Shown piece by piece: positions 47,521 to 54,763 of a stretch of DNA of 64,000 nt. A program made the position numbers and the translations under genes. The stretch's first letter is position 1; each line of letters opens with the position of its first letter. Below the pieces are notes generated by a model that saw nothing but the letters and a program-made list of their open reading frames with translations, searched no databases and was not told the origin of the DNA. This DNA comes from Streptomyces sp. AM 2-1-1 (GTDB lineage Bacteria > Actinomycetota > Actinomycetes > Streptomycetales > Streptomycetaceae), in contig NZ_CP119148.1 in assembly GCF_029167645.1 (NCBI RefSeq), forward strand, positions 1 through 64,000, in the 5' to 3' direction.

Positions 47521-48539
47521 CACCCGGGCGGGCGCGATGGACTCCGGGCAAGAAGCAGGAGACGTTGCCGCAGGACGGGCGGGCGCAGGAGCTGATGCGT
47601 CGGCTGCTTTACGCCCGCCGGACCGAGTCGCCCGACCTTACGGCGGCGGTGTGCCGCGAGATCGCCGGCCTTTCCGGAGTCAGCGCCCAACTGCAGAAGC
47701 GGCTGGAGGCCGCACATCACAGTGCTCTGCTCTGGGCAGAGAAAGAAGCCGAGTCTCGCCGCACCGAGGTACACGAGCTCAACCAAGCCGTGGCCGCTGA
47801 GAAGCTCAGCCAGGTGAAGAGCTTGATCGCCCAGGTCAAAAAGGCCACCAAAGTCGACCGGACGATGGAAGAGGAAGCGGCGATCCGCGCGGCTGCGGAA
47901 TACCTGACGGCGGCGATTCCAGCGGCACTCGCACACCTGAATAAACTTCTCGAAGAAGTAAGCCGCATTCCGGCCAACGGCGACCCGGATCTACTGGCCC
48001 TCAAGGTCCAGCAGATGACCCACGGAGCTGATGAACTCGCACGAGCCGGAAAGAAGGTGCGGCACCAGCGTGCCGAGATCTCTCTATGGAAGGAGCGGCT
48101 CGAGTCACTCCTCGCTCTCCCTCCACGCTCCCCGGTGCCGGGACCGTTGCACCAGTTGGTCGGCCGGGGGTACTGGACCACGAAAACATGCCCGCTGTGT
48201 GGAGCCGATCGCGGCCAGCAGTGCGTCACCCTGGGCGGTCCCCGCACAGGGCAATTGCGAGGCACTCCCCATGCCGACCGGCTGCGGCTCTTCCTCAGAG
48301 AGATCGGGGATCGAAAGACGGAAGAAACGGGAAGAGCGCCTACCATTTGGCAGGTGTACGACGTGACCTGCCCCGCCTGCCAGAAAGGTCCAGGGGCCTG
48401 GTGCCTGTCACCGGGCAGGCCGCACACACGGCGATACCAGCTTGCCGCAGACTTTACGCAGCAGAGAAAACCGAATACGGAAAATGAGAACAGCCAGCAA
48501 GACATCTACCAGGCCGCACCTGGCGTTCCGGAACTTTGA
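46842..48539 (+). CDS. CoiA-like zinc protein, copy 2
   Basis: A 565-residue paralogue of the 42329 gene, from GTG 46842 with GAGAGGAAAGG upstream. The first 30 residues are nearly the same as copy 1; the CoiA-type part is kept (CGGRLTTKLYTDRVCHFAHH, CGRRARSVNSADHLYVKSAA). The helical middle (residues 230-450) is unrelated in detail. The end keeps both zinc knuckles (CPLCGADRGQQCVTLGGPR and CPACQKGPGAWCLSPGRPH). The pattern, conserved ends with a replaced middle, suggests diversification of a recognition segment. Confidence 0.6.
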   Translation: MRRDKRQIQTAVLGSADSEEPLVLPLEAIELDAFRSFHEQDSFWCGLLLGGCGGRLTTKLYTDRVCHFAHHPGPDGQPHDCGRRARSVNSADHLYVKSAAAAWLRSRGTRADFDFAQPDGSPLGSVVDIQLAHKKLRVHLDQSVAPQWDSEDEPVLGLSVPVDQDTLIRRWYVHRIRLDSEGTGRHVRIGTEAFARPTEWFSLDECEVTDRGLSTPAIERIIQAHSTPGRARWTPGKKQETLPQDGRAQELMRRLLYARRTESPDLTAAVCREIAGLSGVSAQLQKRLEAAHHSALLWAEKEAESRRTEVHELNQAVAAEKLSQVKSLIAQVKKATKVDRTMEEEAAIRAAAEYLTAAIPAALAHLNKLLEEVSRIPANGDPDLLALKVQQMTHGADELARAGKKVRHQRAEISLWKERLESLLALPPRSPVPGPLHQLVGRGYWTTKTCPLCGADRGQQCVTLGGPRTGQLRGTPHADRLRLFLREIGDRKTEETGRAPTIWQVYDVTCPACQKGPGAWCLSPGRPHTRRYQLAADFTQQRKPNTENENSQQDIYQAAPGVPEL

Positions 48540-48574
48540 GATATTGGACCAGGGCCGCCGTGTCCTGGTGGGTG

Positions 48575-49459
48575 TCAGTGGCCGGGGATCAGCTCGGGCA
48601 TGGAGGACGCTGCTGTGCTCGGCCAGGTGATGGCGTCAGGCACACGGCTGTGCCCGGCGTGGCCGCTCTCGGCCCGGTGCGCGGTACGGACCCGGTCCAG
48701 GAGGGCTGTCAGTGCGGGAGGCTCGAACGTGGCGCGGGGGCCTTGGGTGAGTTCGTGGATCAGGGCGCTGAGCCCGGCACAGTTGAAGGTGCGGTGGGCA
48801 TAGTCGGTCGCGGCCAGGAGCAGCCCCTGGACGGCGGTCATGTTGGCGGCCGCCACCCTGTTCAGCTCCTGTCGGGTGAGGTCGTGGTGGTCCAGGGTCA
48901 GCCGGCCGCAGTCACAGAACCCCATCCTCTCGGCCAGGGCGATGGACTCGTCTTCGGCAAGGACGTCTCCGACAGCGTCGACGCCGATGAGCCCGAAGTC
49001 GACAGCGATCTGGAAGGCGGGGTGGCATACGGCCGGGTCCGCCGCGTACTCACCGGTCAGCGGGGCGTGGGGGCGGTCGACGACGGGCGGCCGCGAGGAC
49101 CGGCGACGGGGGCGCGAAGTGGGCATACCGCGCTCAACAGGCCAGGGGCGGGATTGGTCACCGCCGCCGCCCGGCCGTGTTGACGTCTCGTGCGTGCGGC
49201 GGTGCTCGATGCGGGCTGCCGCCAGCTGCGGTTCGCGCTGTGCGTGCGCTGCGTGCAGGCGGTCGAAGCCGACGTATCCGCCCCTCCCGTCCCGCCCCAG
49301 GACGCCTTCCTCGAAGAAACGGCGGAAGGAGTCGGTCAGCGCGTCGGTGGTCAGCGGCGGTTCTTCGTTCGGGCTGAGGGACGCCAGCAGCCCCGGATGG
49401 TCCTCCATGTAGGTCAGGGTCAGGGCGGTCAGGATGTCTGCGCACGGCCGTGTGTTCAC
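48575..49459 (-). CDS. hypothetical protein
   Basis: A 294-residue protein from GTG 49459 without a strong ribosome site. The N-terminus (CADILTALTLTYMEDHPGLL, then DALTDSFRRFFEEGVLGRDG) and C-terminal half (LVRQELNRVAAANMTAVQGL-like helices, ATDYAHRTFNCAGLSALIHE) look folded, joined by an Arg/Pro-rich linker. No motif recognised. It is convergent with the replication module. Confidence 0.55.
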   Translation of the reverse strand: MNTRPCADILTALTLTYMEDHPGLLASLSPNEEPPLTTDALTDSFRRFFEEGVLGRDGRGGYVGFDRLHAAHAQREPQLAAARIEHRRTHETSTRPGGGGDQSRPWPVERGMPTSRPRRRSSRPPVVDRPHAPLTGEYAADPAVCHPAFQIAVDFGLIGVDAVGDVLAEDESIALAERMGFCDCGRLTLDHHDLTRQELNRVAAANMTAVQGLLLAATDYAHRTFNCAGLSALIHELTQGPRATFEPPALTALLDRVRTAHRAESGHAGHSRVPDAITWPSTAASSMPELIPGH

Positions 49460-49638
49460 CGCGGGTTCGCGGATGACGCTCTTCGCGGGGCGGGTGAAGC
49501 TCCCGGGCGGGCGGCGTGACGGCGCGGAAACCCGGGAATTCCCCCTCGCGGTGCTTCATTGGGTGGCAGCACCGGTGGCCGAAGTCTTCACCGGGCCCGA
49601 TCACCCCGTGGGGGCCGCTCGCCGTTCTGCGCACCCGT

Positions 49639-49992
49639 TCAGTCGCGCGGCGGTGCGAGAAGTCCTCGGGCCGACTCGGCGGCGGTGAGGGCATCTTCGA
49701 CGGTGGGGTGGAGCTGGAGGAAGGTGTCGGCGCCGACGATGTGCAGGAGCCGGTGCACGGGGGGCGAGGGCGCGGCGATCCTGAGGTCGGCCTGGTCATG
49801 GACGGTCAGGACGAGCCGGAGGAAGGCGGAGTCGGCGAACGTGATGCTGCTGGCGTCCAGGACGACGGCGCCGTGTCCGGACGTTGCGGCTTCGATCTGG
49901 GCGGTCAGGGGCCCGAGGGAGTCCAGGTCCAGGTCTCCCCGGGGGGTGAGCACCGGTACCGGGCCGGGGTCGGGGACGTCAGGGTTCGTCAT
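49639..49992 (-). CDS. STAS-domain anti-sigma-factor antagonist-like protein
   Basis: A 117-residue STAS protein. LTPRGDLDLDSLGPLTAQIE opens the fold; AVVLDASSITFADSAFLRLV is the phosphorylation-site region (D-x-S-x-I-x-F-x-D-S), with the Ser of FADSAF at the place phosphorylated in SpoIIAA. LRIAAPSPPVHRLLHIVGAD follows. In Streptomyces such proteins bind anti-sigma kinases that govern stress sigma factors. Start ATG 49992 with GGAG upstream. No partner kinase is seen in the window. Confidence 0.85.
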   Translation of the reverse strand: MTNPDVPDPGPVPVLTPRGDLDLDSLGPLTAQIEAATSGHGAVVLDASSITFADSAFLRLVLTVHDQADLRIAAPSPPVHRLLHIVGADTFLQLHPTVEDALTAAESARGLLAPPRD

Positions 49993-50197
49993 GGGGAAAG
50001 TATCTCCAAGGCGTTGCAGGACGGCGGTGCCGGGGAGGCAGCCGACCGGGGGTCGCCTGAGCCACGGCACCGGCCTGACCCTCGCCGGACTGCTCGTCTG
50101 CTGGATACAGCACCTGCTGGAACGCGGAAACCCGGCTGCCTGGCATTCCGCCCGGCCGCCCAGGGTCAGCTGGGCGGCCGGCGGTGCGTCAGGTAGG

Positions 50198-51169
50198 TCA
50201 GTCGTCGGTTCCGGGAGGCAGGCCGTCGTCCAGGATGATGTGGATGGTGTCTCCCTGCCCATGTACGCCTGCGAGTTTCGCCGCGATGCGGTGGTAGGCG
50301 GTCGTGGCCAGTGCCCAGTCACTCTGGAAAGGGGGGGCACTGGAGCGGGTGTTCCACAGCTCGATCAGCAGGGCGATGAGGGAGCGTCCGGACAGGACGG
50401 TCTGGATGCGTCCGTCCTTGATGTCGTCGACCGAGGGCGGGGTGCGGAAGTGGCTGTGGTTGACGGCCAGGGCGGAGAGCCATTCCCAGGTGTCACGGTG
50501 GGCGGTCAGGTCCGCGGAGGCCACCCCGGCCGCCTTGAGCAGCAGCACTCCGTGGGCGACCAGGGGGTCGTGTTTCACGGCGGGCGCCTGCGAGGCGGGC
50601 GCGGCGGGCTCGGCCGCAGGGACAGCGGTGCCCTGGTAGGCGGCCTCGATCGCGCGCTTCAGTTCGAGGTCCTGGTCCTGCTTGTGTTCGGGCTCGCGCT
50701 CGCTGTTTTCCACGGTTCCCCCCTGGGACTCGGTGGCGGTGTTGGTTGAGGTGGGCGGCTGCACCGTCGTGGTGGCCGCAGAGTCATCGGTTTGCGCTCC
50801 GGGCACTGCGGGCGCTGTCCCGGCGTCCGTCAGCCGGCTGTCGCCGGGTTCCCCTCCCGTCTCTGCGGGGCGCACGAGAGGGCCCAGGGCATCGACGAGG
50901 TCCAGCAGCTGCCGGAGCTCGCCCCGGGTCTCGTTCAGATCGCTGATCATCCGGTCCTGGCGGCGGCGTACCTCCCGGTTCTCCTCGCGCAGACCCGTGA
51001 CGCCTCCCTGGACGACCTCCAGGATCTTCAGGCGGCTCTGGGTGAGTTCGCCGTGCAGAGCGGTCAGCCCGACCGTTGGGTCATCGAGGCGCCCCAGCTG
51101 GCTGCGTATCGCCTCCAGTTCCTTCATCGCGTCGGCGAACGCGTCTTTCCACTTCACCGGGGCCCCCAC
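50198..51169 (-). CDS. coiled-coil hypothetical protein
   Basis: A 323-residue protein from GTG 51169. Residues 10-95 are coiled coil (AFADAMKELEAIRSQLGRLD, GLREENREVRRRQDRMISDL). A Thr/Pro/Ala-rich linker (about 105-195) leads to a helical C-terminal domain (LVAHGVLLLKAAGVASADLT, LSGRSLIALLIELWNTRSSA, WALATTAYHRIAAKLAGVHG). I do not recognise it. The shape, coiled coil plus linker plus helical domain, is seen in actinobacterial plasmid proteins of unknown role. The stop is 205 bases ahead of the STAS gene; that gap holds no feature I can support. Confidence 0.65.
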   Translation of the reverse strand: MGAPVKWKDAFADAMKELEAIRSQLGRLDDPTVGLTALHGELTQSRLKILEVVQGGVTGLREENREVRRRQDRMISDLNETRGELRQLLDLVDALGPLVRPAETGGEPGDSRLTDAGTAPAVPGAQTDDSAATTTVQPPTSTNTATESQGGTVENSEREPEHKQDQDLELKRAIEAAYQGTAVPAAEPAAPASQAPAVKHDPLVAHGVLLLKAAGVASADLTAHRDTWEWLSALAVNHSHFRTPPSVDDIKDGRIQTVLSGRSLIALLIELWNTRSSAPPFQSDWALATTAYHRIAAKLAGVHGQGDTIHIILDDGLPPGTDD

Positions 51170-51389
51170 CTCACTTTGAGTAAACGTACTGTCACAGCGG
51201 TACTTTGCTCCGAGCGCGGCGGCTGTCCTGCCAGCTCACGAGGATTTGGCTTGATCCGGAAGGCGGGGGCCGAATCGCACGGTGTCGCCTCGTGTTGTGC
51301 TGTGGCGCCGCCCCCACCCGCTGTCACACATTCCGGTGATCTACGACGGAAAGCCCACCTGCGGGGGGCTGCTCACACAGGATCGGCCG

Positions 51390-51902
51390 GTGATCACTTC
51401 GATTTCCTTCCGGCCCCGTCGGGCCGCCCACGTTCTGCTGCTCGTCCCGCTGCTCACCTTCACCGCTGTCGGCTGCGGGGACGCACCGCCCGCCGGGCAT
51501 GCCGACCGCATCGAGAAGGCGGCAGGCGTCGCGTCGTTCAGAATCACCTGCACCCGGGACATGTGGGCCCGCACCAGTCACCCCGAATACGGTCGTGAGT
51601 CGTTCGACCAGGCCAAACCGCACAAGCTCGCGGGCGAGCGCGCGCAGCGCGGTCTGGTTGAAGTCACGCTCACGGGAACGCAGCTCGTCGACTACCTCAA
51701 GCAGTTGGAGAGGGACATCGGCGGCGGCTGGAATGCGAACTCCGACGACGAGCCGATGGCACGGCGCATGTATGCCGCGATCGCGCCGGTGGTCGACCGT
51801 ATCCAGGCGGGCGTCCAGCCGACCGAGCTGCCCGAGGCTGTCGTAGACGATGCGGCTGTGCCCGCCGGGCCCGCTCGCCCCTCCGGAGCCCCGCACCGCT
51901 GA
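51390..51902 (+). CDS. secreted lipoprotein, paralogue of the 14578 gene
   Basis: A 170-residue predicted lipoprotein. GTG 51390 has AGGATCGG upstream. The signal peptide (AAHVLLLVPLLTFTAVGC) ends in a lipobox with Cys about 28. The mature part (IEKAAGVASFRITCTRDMW, RGLVEVTLTGTQLVDYLKQL, RRMYAAIAPVVDRIQAG) parallels the 14578-15051 lipoprotein in order and residues. The two may be ancient duplicates kept by the plasmid. Transcribed divergently from the coiled-coil gene across 220 bases of control region. Confidence 0.8.
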   Translation: MITSISFRPRRAAHVLLLVPLLTFTAVGCGDAPPAGHADRIEKAAGVASFRITCTRDMWARTSHPEYGRESFDQAKPHKLAGERAQRGLVEVTLTGTQLVDYLKQLERDIGGGWNANSDDEPMARRMYAAIAPVVDRIQAGVQPTELPEAVVDDAAVPAGPARPSGAPHR

Positions 51903-52073
51903 GGCGGCATCCGCAAAAGGGCGTGACCGTGGCACTGCCCGTTCCAGTCTGGGCCGGCCCGTAGCCGAGGCGCATGGAGGACTGGGGCGCCTCCGTGCTC
52001 GGTGCGGGCCCGCCCTTTGGCATGCCGGTCCACCCGCACCTCGAAGTCCGGCGGGCGCGCGCGGGGGCGGGTG

Positions 52074-52247
52074 TCACTTCGCTCCGCGCGAGCCCTTCGC
52101 CGCGGCGGACTGTGCGCGGGCAGGAAAACCGGTCTGCGCGGTCCGGCTGCCCGGGTTCTTCGCGCCGGCGGACTGCACCCGCGAGGCCGCCTGCGGTGTC
52201 ATGGGCCCGCGCTGGCCTCCGGAGCCTTTGCCACTGTTCTTCCCCAT
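52074..52247 (-). CDS. SMP-like small protein
   Basis: A 57-residue basic protein. ATG 52247 has GAGGTGA 6-7 bases upstream. The core GPMTPQAASRVQSAGAKNPG with FPARAQSAAAKGSRG resembles the seed-maturation-protein (SMP) motif, M[TS]..AASRIQSA.A.n.g...sGFa.RAQsAA, which occurs in small Streptomyces proteins. Role unknown, possibly desiccation related. Family call is from memory of the motif. Confidence 0.65.
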   Translation of the reverse strand: MGKNSGKGSGGQRGPMTPQAASRVQSAGAKNPGSRTAQTGFPARAQSAAAKGSRGAK

Positions 52248-52375
52248 GCCGATCACCTCGTTTTCCAGCATGGGCAAAGCTGGCCCCGGCCGCCACCGGG
52301 TCCTCCCGGGGGCGGCCTCGTTGATCAGCGCGGACAGCGCCGTGAACAGGTGCTGACGAGAGCAGGGAGTGGGAG

Positions 52376-52999
52376 ATGACGGTAGCGGTCGCCCCGGAGG
52401 CCCGGGCCGCGCAGCGGCGGATCATCGGCACGATCAACACGTCTGGGAGGCTGAACGCGGACGGGCTGGCCCTGTGGCGGGAGGTTAACTGCGGTGAGTG
52501 GAAGGCGACCGCCGCCGACCTCAGCAGCGATCTGGACCTGCTCCAGGTCCCGCATACCGTCGTGACGGCTTTCCGCTTCCCGCTCGCCAGCTCCTACAGC
52601 AAGGCCATGCGTGAAGGCGAGGAGGTCCGCATTCTGCGCGAGAACCTGGGCCACCTGCTGCCGTGGATGCCGTCGCTGGAGCAGGTGATTGCCGACATCC
52701 CCGAGGACGCCCCGCACTGGGACTTCACGGTGTTCCAGCCCCGGGCCGACGGCATGGCCGTCGCCATCCTGCGGCTGTCGGCGGAGTGGCCCACCTGGTC
52801 GAAGAAGCAGGCCCGCGCCGCCCGGCTGGTCTGTGCGGAGTGTGACTACGACCTGCGCGACCAGGCCGAGGACCGGGCTCCGTTCGATGTCCGGCTGCCC
52901 GAGCAGCCGGGGCGTCGGCGGCTGGTGTGCGGGAAGTGCTGCAACGGCGGCGTGGACGAGATGGAGCGCCTGGCCGCGCTTGCCGGAAAGCCGTCGTGA
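52376..52999 (+). CDS. zinc-type hypothetical protein
   Basis: A 207-residue protein from ATG 52376 with GGGAG upstream. The N-terminal part is mixed (RRIIGTINTSGRLNADGLAL, HTVVTAFRFPLASSYSKAMR) and the C-terminal part has CAECDYDL and CGKCCNGG, a likely zinc pair. No enzyme motif is recognised. The stop overlaps the next start (GTGA), so the two are coupled. Confidence 0.65.
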   Translation: MTVAVAPEARAAQRRIIGTINTSGRLNADGLALWREVNCGEWKATAADLSSDLDLLQVPHTVVTAFRFPLASSYSKAMREGEEVRILRENLGHLLPWMPSLEQVIADIPEDAPHWDFTVFQPRADGMAVAILRLSAEWPTWSKKQARAARLVCAECDYDLRDQAEDRAPFDVRLPEQPGRRRLVCGKCCNGGVDEMERLAALAGKPS

Positions 53000-53283
53000 C
53001 GATCGCCGGGCCGGGCACGGACCGGCTGCTGGTCGCGGACCTGGTGGGCCTGCTGGGCGACGCCGAGCACTACAGCGGCCCCGGTTCTACGCCCGGCAGC
53101 CGGCTGGACTATCTGGAGCGGCGGGCCGCGCTGCTGCACCGGCTCGTAGACGTCGTCGGGGACGAGTCCTCCCGCTACTTCGCCCAGGACGCCGAGGACC
53201 GCGCCGCGGGCGTACGCGCCGGTGCCGAGGCCCTGGCGCGGGAGTGCGGCGACCCGCCGCCCGCACCGCGCCGCCCGCGGTGA
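52996..53283 (+). CDS. small helical hypothetical protein
   Basis: A 95-residue protein from GTG 52996, overlapping the previous stop. Helical throughout (LLVADLVGLLGDAEHYSGPG, LDYLERRAALLHRLVDVVGD, GVRAGAEALARECGDPPP). Not recognised. It shares an operon with the 52376 gene. Confidence 0.65.
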   Translation: MTIAGPGTDRLLVADLVGLLGDAEHYSGPGSTPGSRLDYLERRAALLHRLVDVVGDESSRYFAQDAEDRAAGVRAGAEALARECGDPPPAPRRPR

Positions 53284-53348
53284 ACGCTCAGGCTCCGAGG
53301 AAGAGCTGAGATAGAGCGGCCGCCATCTCCAGAGCCGCCGGCGTAGAT

Positions 53349-53789
53349 TCAGGCGGTGGCCGGCTGCGGGGGGACGGGGTGGCTGTGCTGCTCCTCCCAC
53401 TCCTTGATCACCGTGCGCAGCATGGCGGCGATCTCGGGGTTGGTCCCCTTGCGGGCGGCCAGGGAGCGCAGGTACGGCTCCGCTCCCTGGAGCATGCCGG
53501 AGCGGGGGTGGAGCGTCACCAGGGCGCGGTGGGTGCCGCGGTTGAGGTGGTGGCACCAGGCGTCGATGTCGATTCGCCCCTCGGGTGCGGCGATATGCCC
53601 GTCGACGAAGCCACCTGCGGGCTGGGTGCAGCTGTTCCAGCCGTAGTCGCCGATGCACCGCTCGCAGGCGAGGGTGCCGTGCATGTCCGGGTAGCGGCGC
53701 TGCCACTCGCCATCGAGGGCGATGACGTCTCCGGCGAGCGGGATGTTCTTGGCGCACAGGCAGCACCTGATGCGGAATGCGACGGACAT
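53349..53789 (-). CDS. zinc-finger hypothetical protein
   Basis: A 146-residue protein from ATG 53789 with GGAG upstream. The N-terminal module FRIRCCLCAKNIPLAGDVIA and LACERCIGDYGWNSC forms a CxxC...CxxC zinc site. HIAAPEGRIDIDAWCHHLNR and a helical C-terminus (IAAMLRTVIKEWEEQH) follow. Family unknown. It is convergent with the 52996 gene, 66 bases away. Confidence 0.65.
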   Translation of the reverse strand: MSVAFRIRCCLCAKNIPLAGDVIALDGEWQRRYPDMHGTLACERCIGDYGWNSCTQPAGGFVDGHIAAPEGRIDIDAWCHHLNRGTHRALVTLHPRSGMLQGAEPYLRSLAARKGTNPEIAAMLRTVIKEWEEQHSHPVPPQPATA

Positions 53790-53967
53790 GGCGGATCTCC
53801 ACTCACCCTGCGGGCCGGACGGATGTGCTCAGCCTGGCAGCCGGCCCGGGTTCTGCAGCGTCGCCATGCCGTCCGTCGCCGCCGCCCGCGCGGTGTGCGA
53901 AACACGCAGTGAAACACCAGGGGTGAAACGCACTCCCGTCTCACCCCTGACCTGCATGAATGTCCTG

Positions 53968-54009
53968 TGTCACCGAACTTTGAGCGATTGTCACCGAAGC
54001 CTGAGCGGT
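53968..54009. repeat. tandem 21-bp repeats, possible transposon end
   Basis: TGTCACCGAACTTTGAGCGAT (53968-53988, first 20 bases shown by TGTCACCGAACTTTGAGCGA) is followed directly by a diverged copy beginning TGTCACCGAAGCCTGAGCGG. TGTCA-starting terminal repeats with tandem transposase sites are typical of Tn7/Tn5053-type elements. It borders the 5'-truncated Imm21-like gene. Confidence 0.55.
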
Positions 54010-54021
54010 AGGGGCCGAGCG

Positions 54022-54500
54022 TCAGGAGCGACCGTTGTCGACGACGAGTTGCACCAAGCCGACCCATGGAAAGTCGCCGCTTCTATGGACCGCGCGCACT
54101 TTCCACTGACCTGCCGGGAGCTGCACGGGGGCCTGATCCGAGTGGCCCCCGTGGGGATAGTTCACTCCCAGATCGGCACCCGCTTCGGCCGAGTCCATCA
54201 ACACTGCCGGGCCGTCAGTGACCCACAGTCCGCTGTCCTCCCAAGCGGTGTCCGGATCGGCCAGAACCGCCGCGGCTGCCGTGAACACCTCGGCCTCGGA
54301 GTCCGCGGCCAGCCACCGCACGAACAGCAGTGTCTCCGGCAGGAAGCACGTCTTGGCAGGTTCATCGGCCAGGACAAGAGCAGTAGCGGTGCCCGTTCCC
54401 ACGGGGATCACACCGGCCAAGTCCTCCACCTCACAGGCGCGGTCGTAGTCATCACGGCCATCGGCGTCACCAAGGACAGAACCGTCTTCCTGTCGTCTGC
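54022..54500 (-). pseudogene. 5'-truncated Imm21-like immunity gene
   Basis: The product reads DYDRACEVEDLAGVIPVGTG, ALVLADEPAKTCFLPETLLF, SGLWVTDGPAVLMDSAEAGA and ends GLVQLVVDNGRS, in the order of Immunity protein 21. The frame is open to about 54500 (GDADGRDDYDRAC) but there is no start codon before an upstream TGA; the only start is GTG 54429, inside the conserved part. About 30 N-terminal residues are missing. No cognate polymorphic toxin is present in the window. Probably an orphan immunity relic. Confidence 0.65.
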
Positions 54501-54763
54501 CACGCGAACGTCAGCCGTCCTGCCGCGTGAAGTGTCAGTGGCTCGTGCGGCGGCAGGGTGACGTCTCCCGGGCTTGGGACTGGTAAAGAAGCAATCATCA
54601 GCGCTAAGCGCCTGATCGTGGATGGCGAAGGTTCAGCGTGGTGATCGCTGGGCCTTCGTCGCGTGGTGGATCAGTGGCGTTGGCTGGAGAGGCCGGCGAT
54701 GAGGTTCAGGCGGTGGCGTGGCGGGCCGGTACGCGGCCGTTCGACGTGCAGAGAGGGGCCGCT

